Shown here: positions 23,343 to 23,568 of the stretch, piece by piece
How the letters are laid out: each line of letters begins with the position of its first letter
Position numbering within the stretch: the stretch's first letter is position 1
DNA from: Fibrobacteraceae bacterium
GTDB taxonomy: Bacteria; Fibrobacterota; Fibrobacteria; Fibrobacterales; Fibrobacteraceae
DNA: 23,568 nucleotides
Direction of reading: 5' to 3'
NCBI GenBank assembly: GCA_021443045.1
Contig: JABUUT010000035.1
Coordinates: 8,751 to 32,318 of the forward strand
Made by a program: the position numbers and the translations under genes
Notes under the pieces: model-generated
What the model saw: only the letters and a program-made list of their open reading frames with translations
The model's database searches: none
Told to the model about the DNA's origin: nothing

Positions 23343-23369
23343 GACTCGCCCCTGGCGGGTCTTTTTTTT
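23343..23369 (+). terminator. Rho-independent terminator of the lipoprotein gene
   Basis: GACTCGCC and GGCGGGTC form an 8-bp stem (one U-G pair) with a CCT loop, followed by eight Ts. Confidence 0.92.
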
Positions 23370-23426
23370 CGCATCTAACTTGCGAAAGCCTAACGACTTT
23401 CACTGGGTTTGAATTATGAATTCGGT

Positions 23427-23465
23427 CATCCTGAAGGGCATAGCCCTGAAGGATCCAGGGAATGT
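23427..23465 (+). repeat. Dispersed CATCC...GAATGT hairpin repeat, copy 3
   Basis: The cleanest copy. Stem 1 is ATCCT/AGGAT, then a GA/GA internal loop, then stem 2 AGGGC/GCCCT with an ATA loop; CCAGGGAATGT follows. After it come loose A/C-rich steps (23471-23509) and a perfect small hairpin CTGTCC-GAA-GGACAG (23525-23539). No gene is seen from 23370 to the window end. Confidence 0.75.
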
Positions 23466-23568
23466 TGAACCTCACTACTGACAAATGACTACCGACAACT
23501 AATTCATCCGAGCCGCTGGCGGAACTGTCCGAAGGACAGCTAGGAACCATAGAATGGGTTCAACTCGA

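Noticed and set aside
23338..23550. 70-codon frame on the minus strand at the window end
   Set aside because: It runs through the terminator hairpin and the dispersed repeat; no ribosome site or homology.

Overview
The window looks like chromosome from a Fibrobacter-like bacterium (phylum Fibrobacterota). This is inferred from four things seen together: the start of a secreted GH30-like plant-polysaccharide hydrolase, many Gram-negative envelope proteins (signal peptides, a lipoprotein, a possible outer-membrane barrel), moderate-to-low GC, and intergenic regions packed with small degenerate hairpin repeats. No rRNA, tRNA, CRISPR array, transposase or phage gene is visible.

Layout. (1) 1-165, minus: 5' end of a GH30-like secreted glycosidase. 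(2) 519-5874, minus: a tight seven-gene run in transcription order: 88-residue unknown, rsgA, small membrane protein, outer-membrane-like protein, nadD, DUF2914 membrane protein, RluA-type pseudouridine synthase. Junctions are overlapping or under 15 bp. (3) 6105-8616, plus: a UbiA prenyltransferase and purF. (4) 8690-9610, minus: an NAD-dependent epimerase that ends in a hairpin shared with the purF 3' end. (5) 9745-12704, plus: ddl, tsaB, rimI and a DUF218/YdcF-like membrane-anchored protein. (6) 12705-13040: repeat-rich spacer. (7) 13041-20351, minus: one 2436-residue exported protein made of 22 homologous cadherin/Ig-like repeats plus one different C-terminal module. (8) 20700-22633, plus: a 136-residue protein of receiver-like pattern and a TM-anchored LytM/M23 peptidase with an unusual cytoplasmic domain. 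(9) 22864-23319, plus: a small lipoprotein behind two Crp/Fnr-type palindromes and before a textbook terminator. (10) the last 200 bp are repeat-rich spacer.

How the genes fit. Regions 2 to 5 are mostly housekeeping: ribosome assembly and RNA modification (RsgA, RluA, TsaB, RimI), NAD and purine synthesis (NadD, PurF) and wall precursor synthesis (Ddl). Unknown envelope proteins are interleaved. Regions 7 to 9 are the lineage-specific part.

Most notable points: the giant protein is organised in three-repeat super-units of about 300 residues, with an insert in every third repeat that becomes Lys/Ala/Pro-rich toward the C-terminus; the M23 protein may carry a degenerate ParA/MinD-like domain that has lost its P-loop and is encoded right after a pseudo-receiver; a dispersed intergenic repeat motif appears inside the coding sequence of rsgA; and two Crp/Fnr-like sites lie 33 bp apart before the lipoprotein gene. 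All functions are read from motifs only; no database search was possible.
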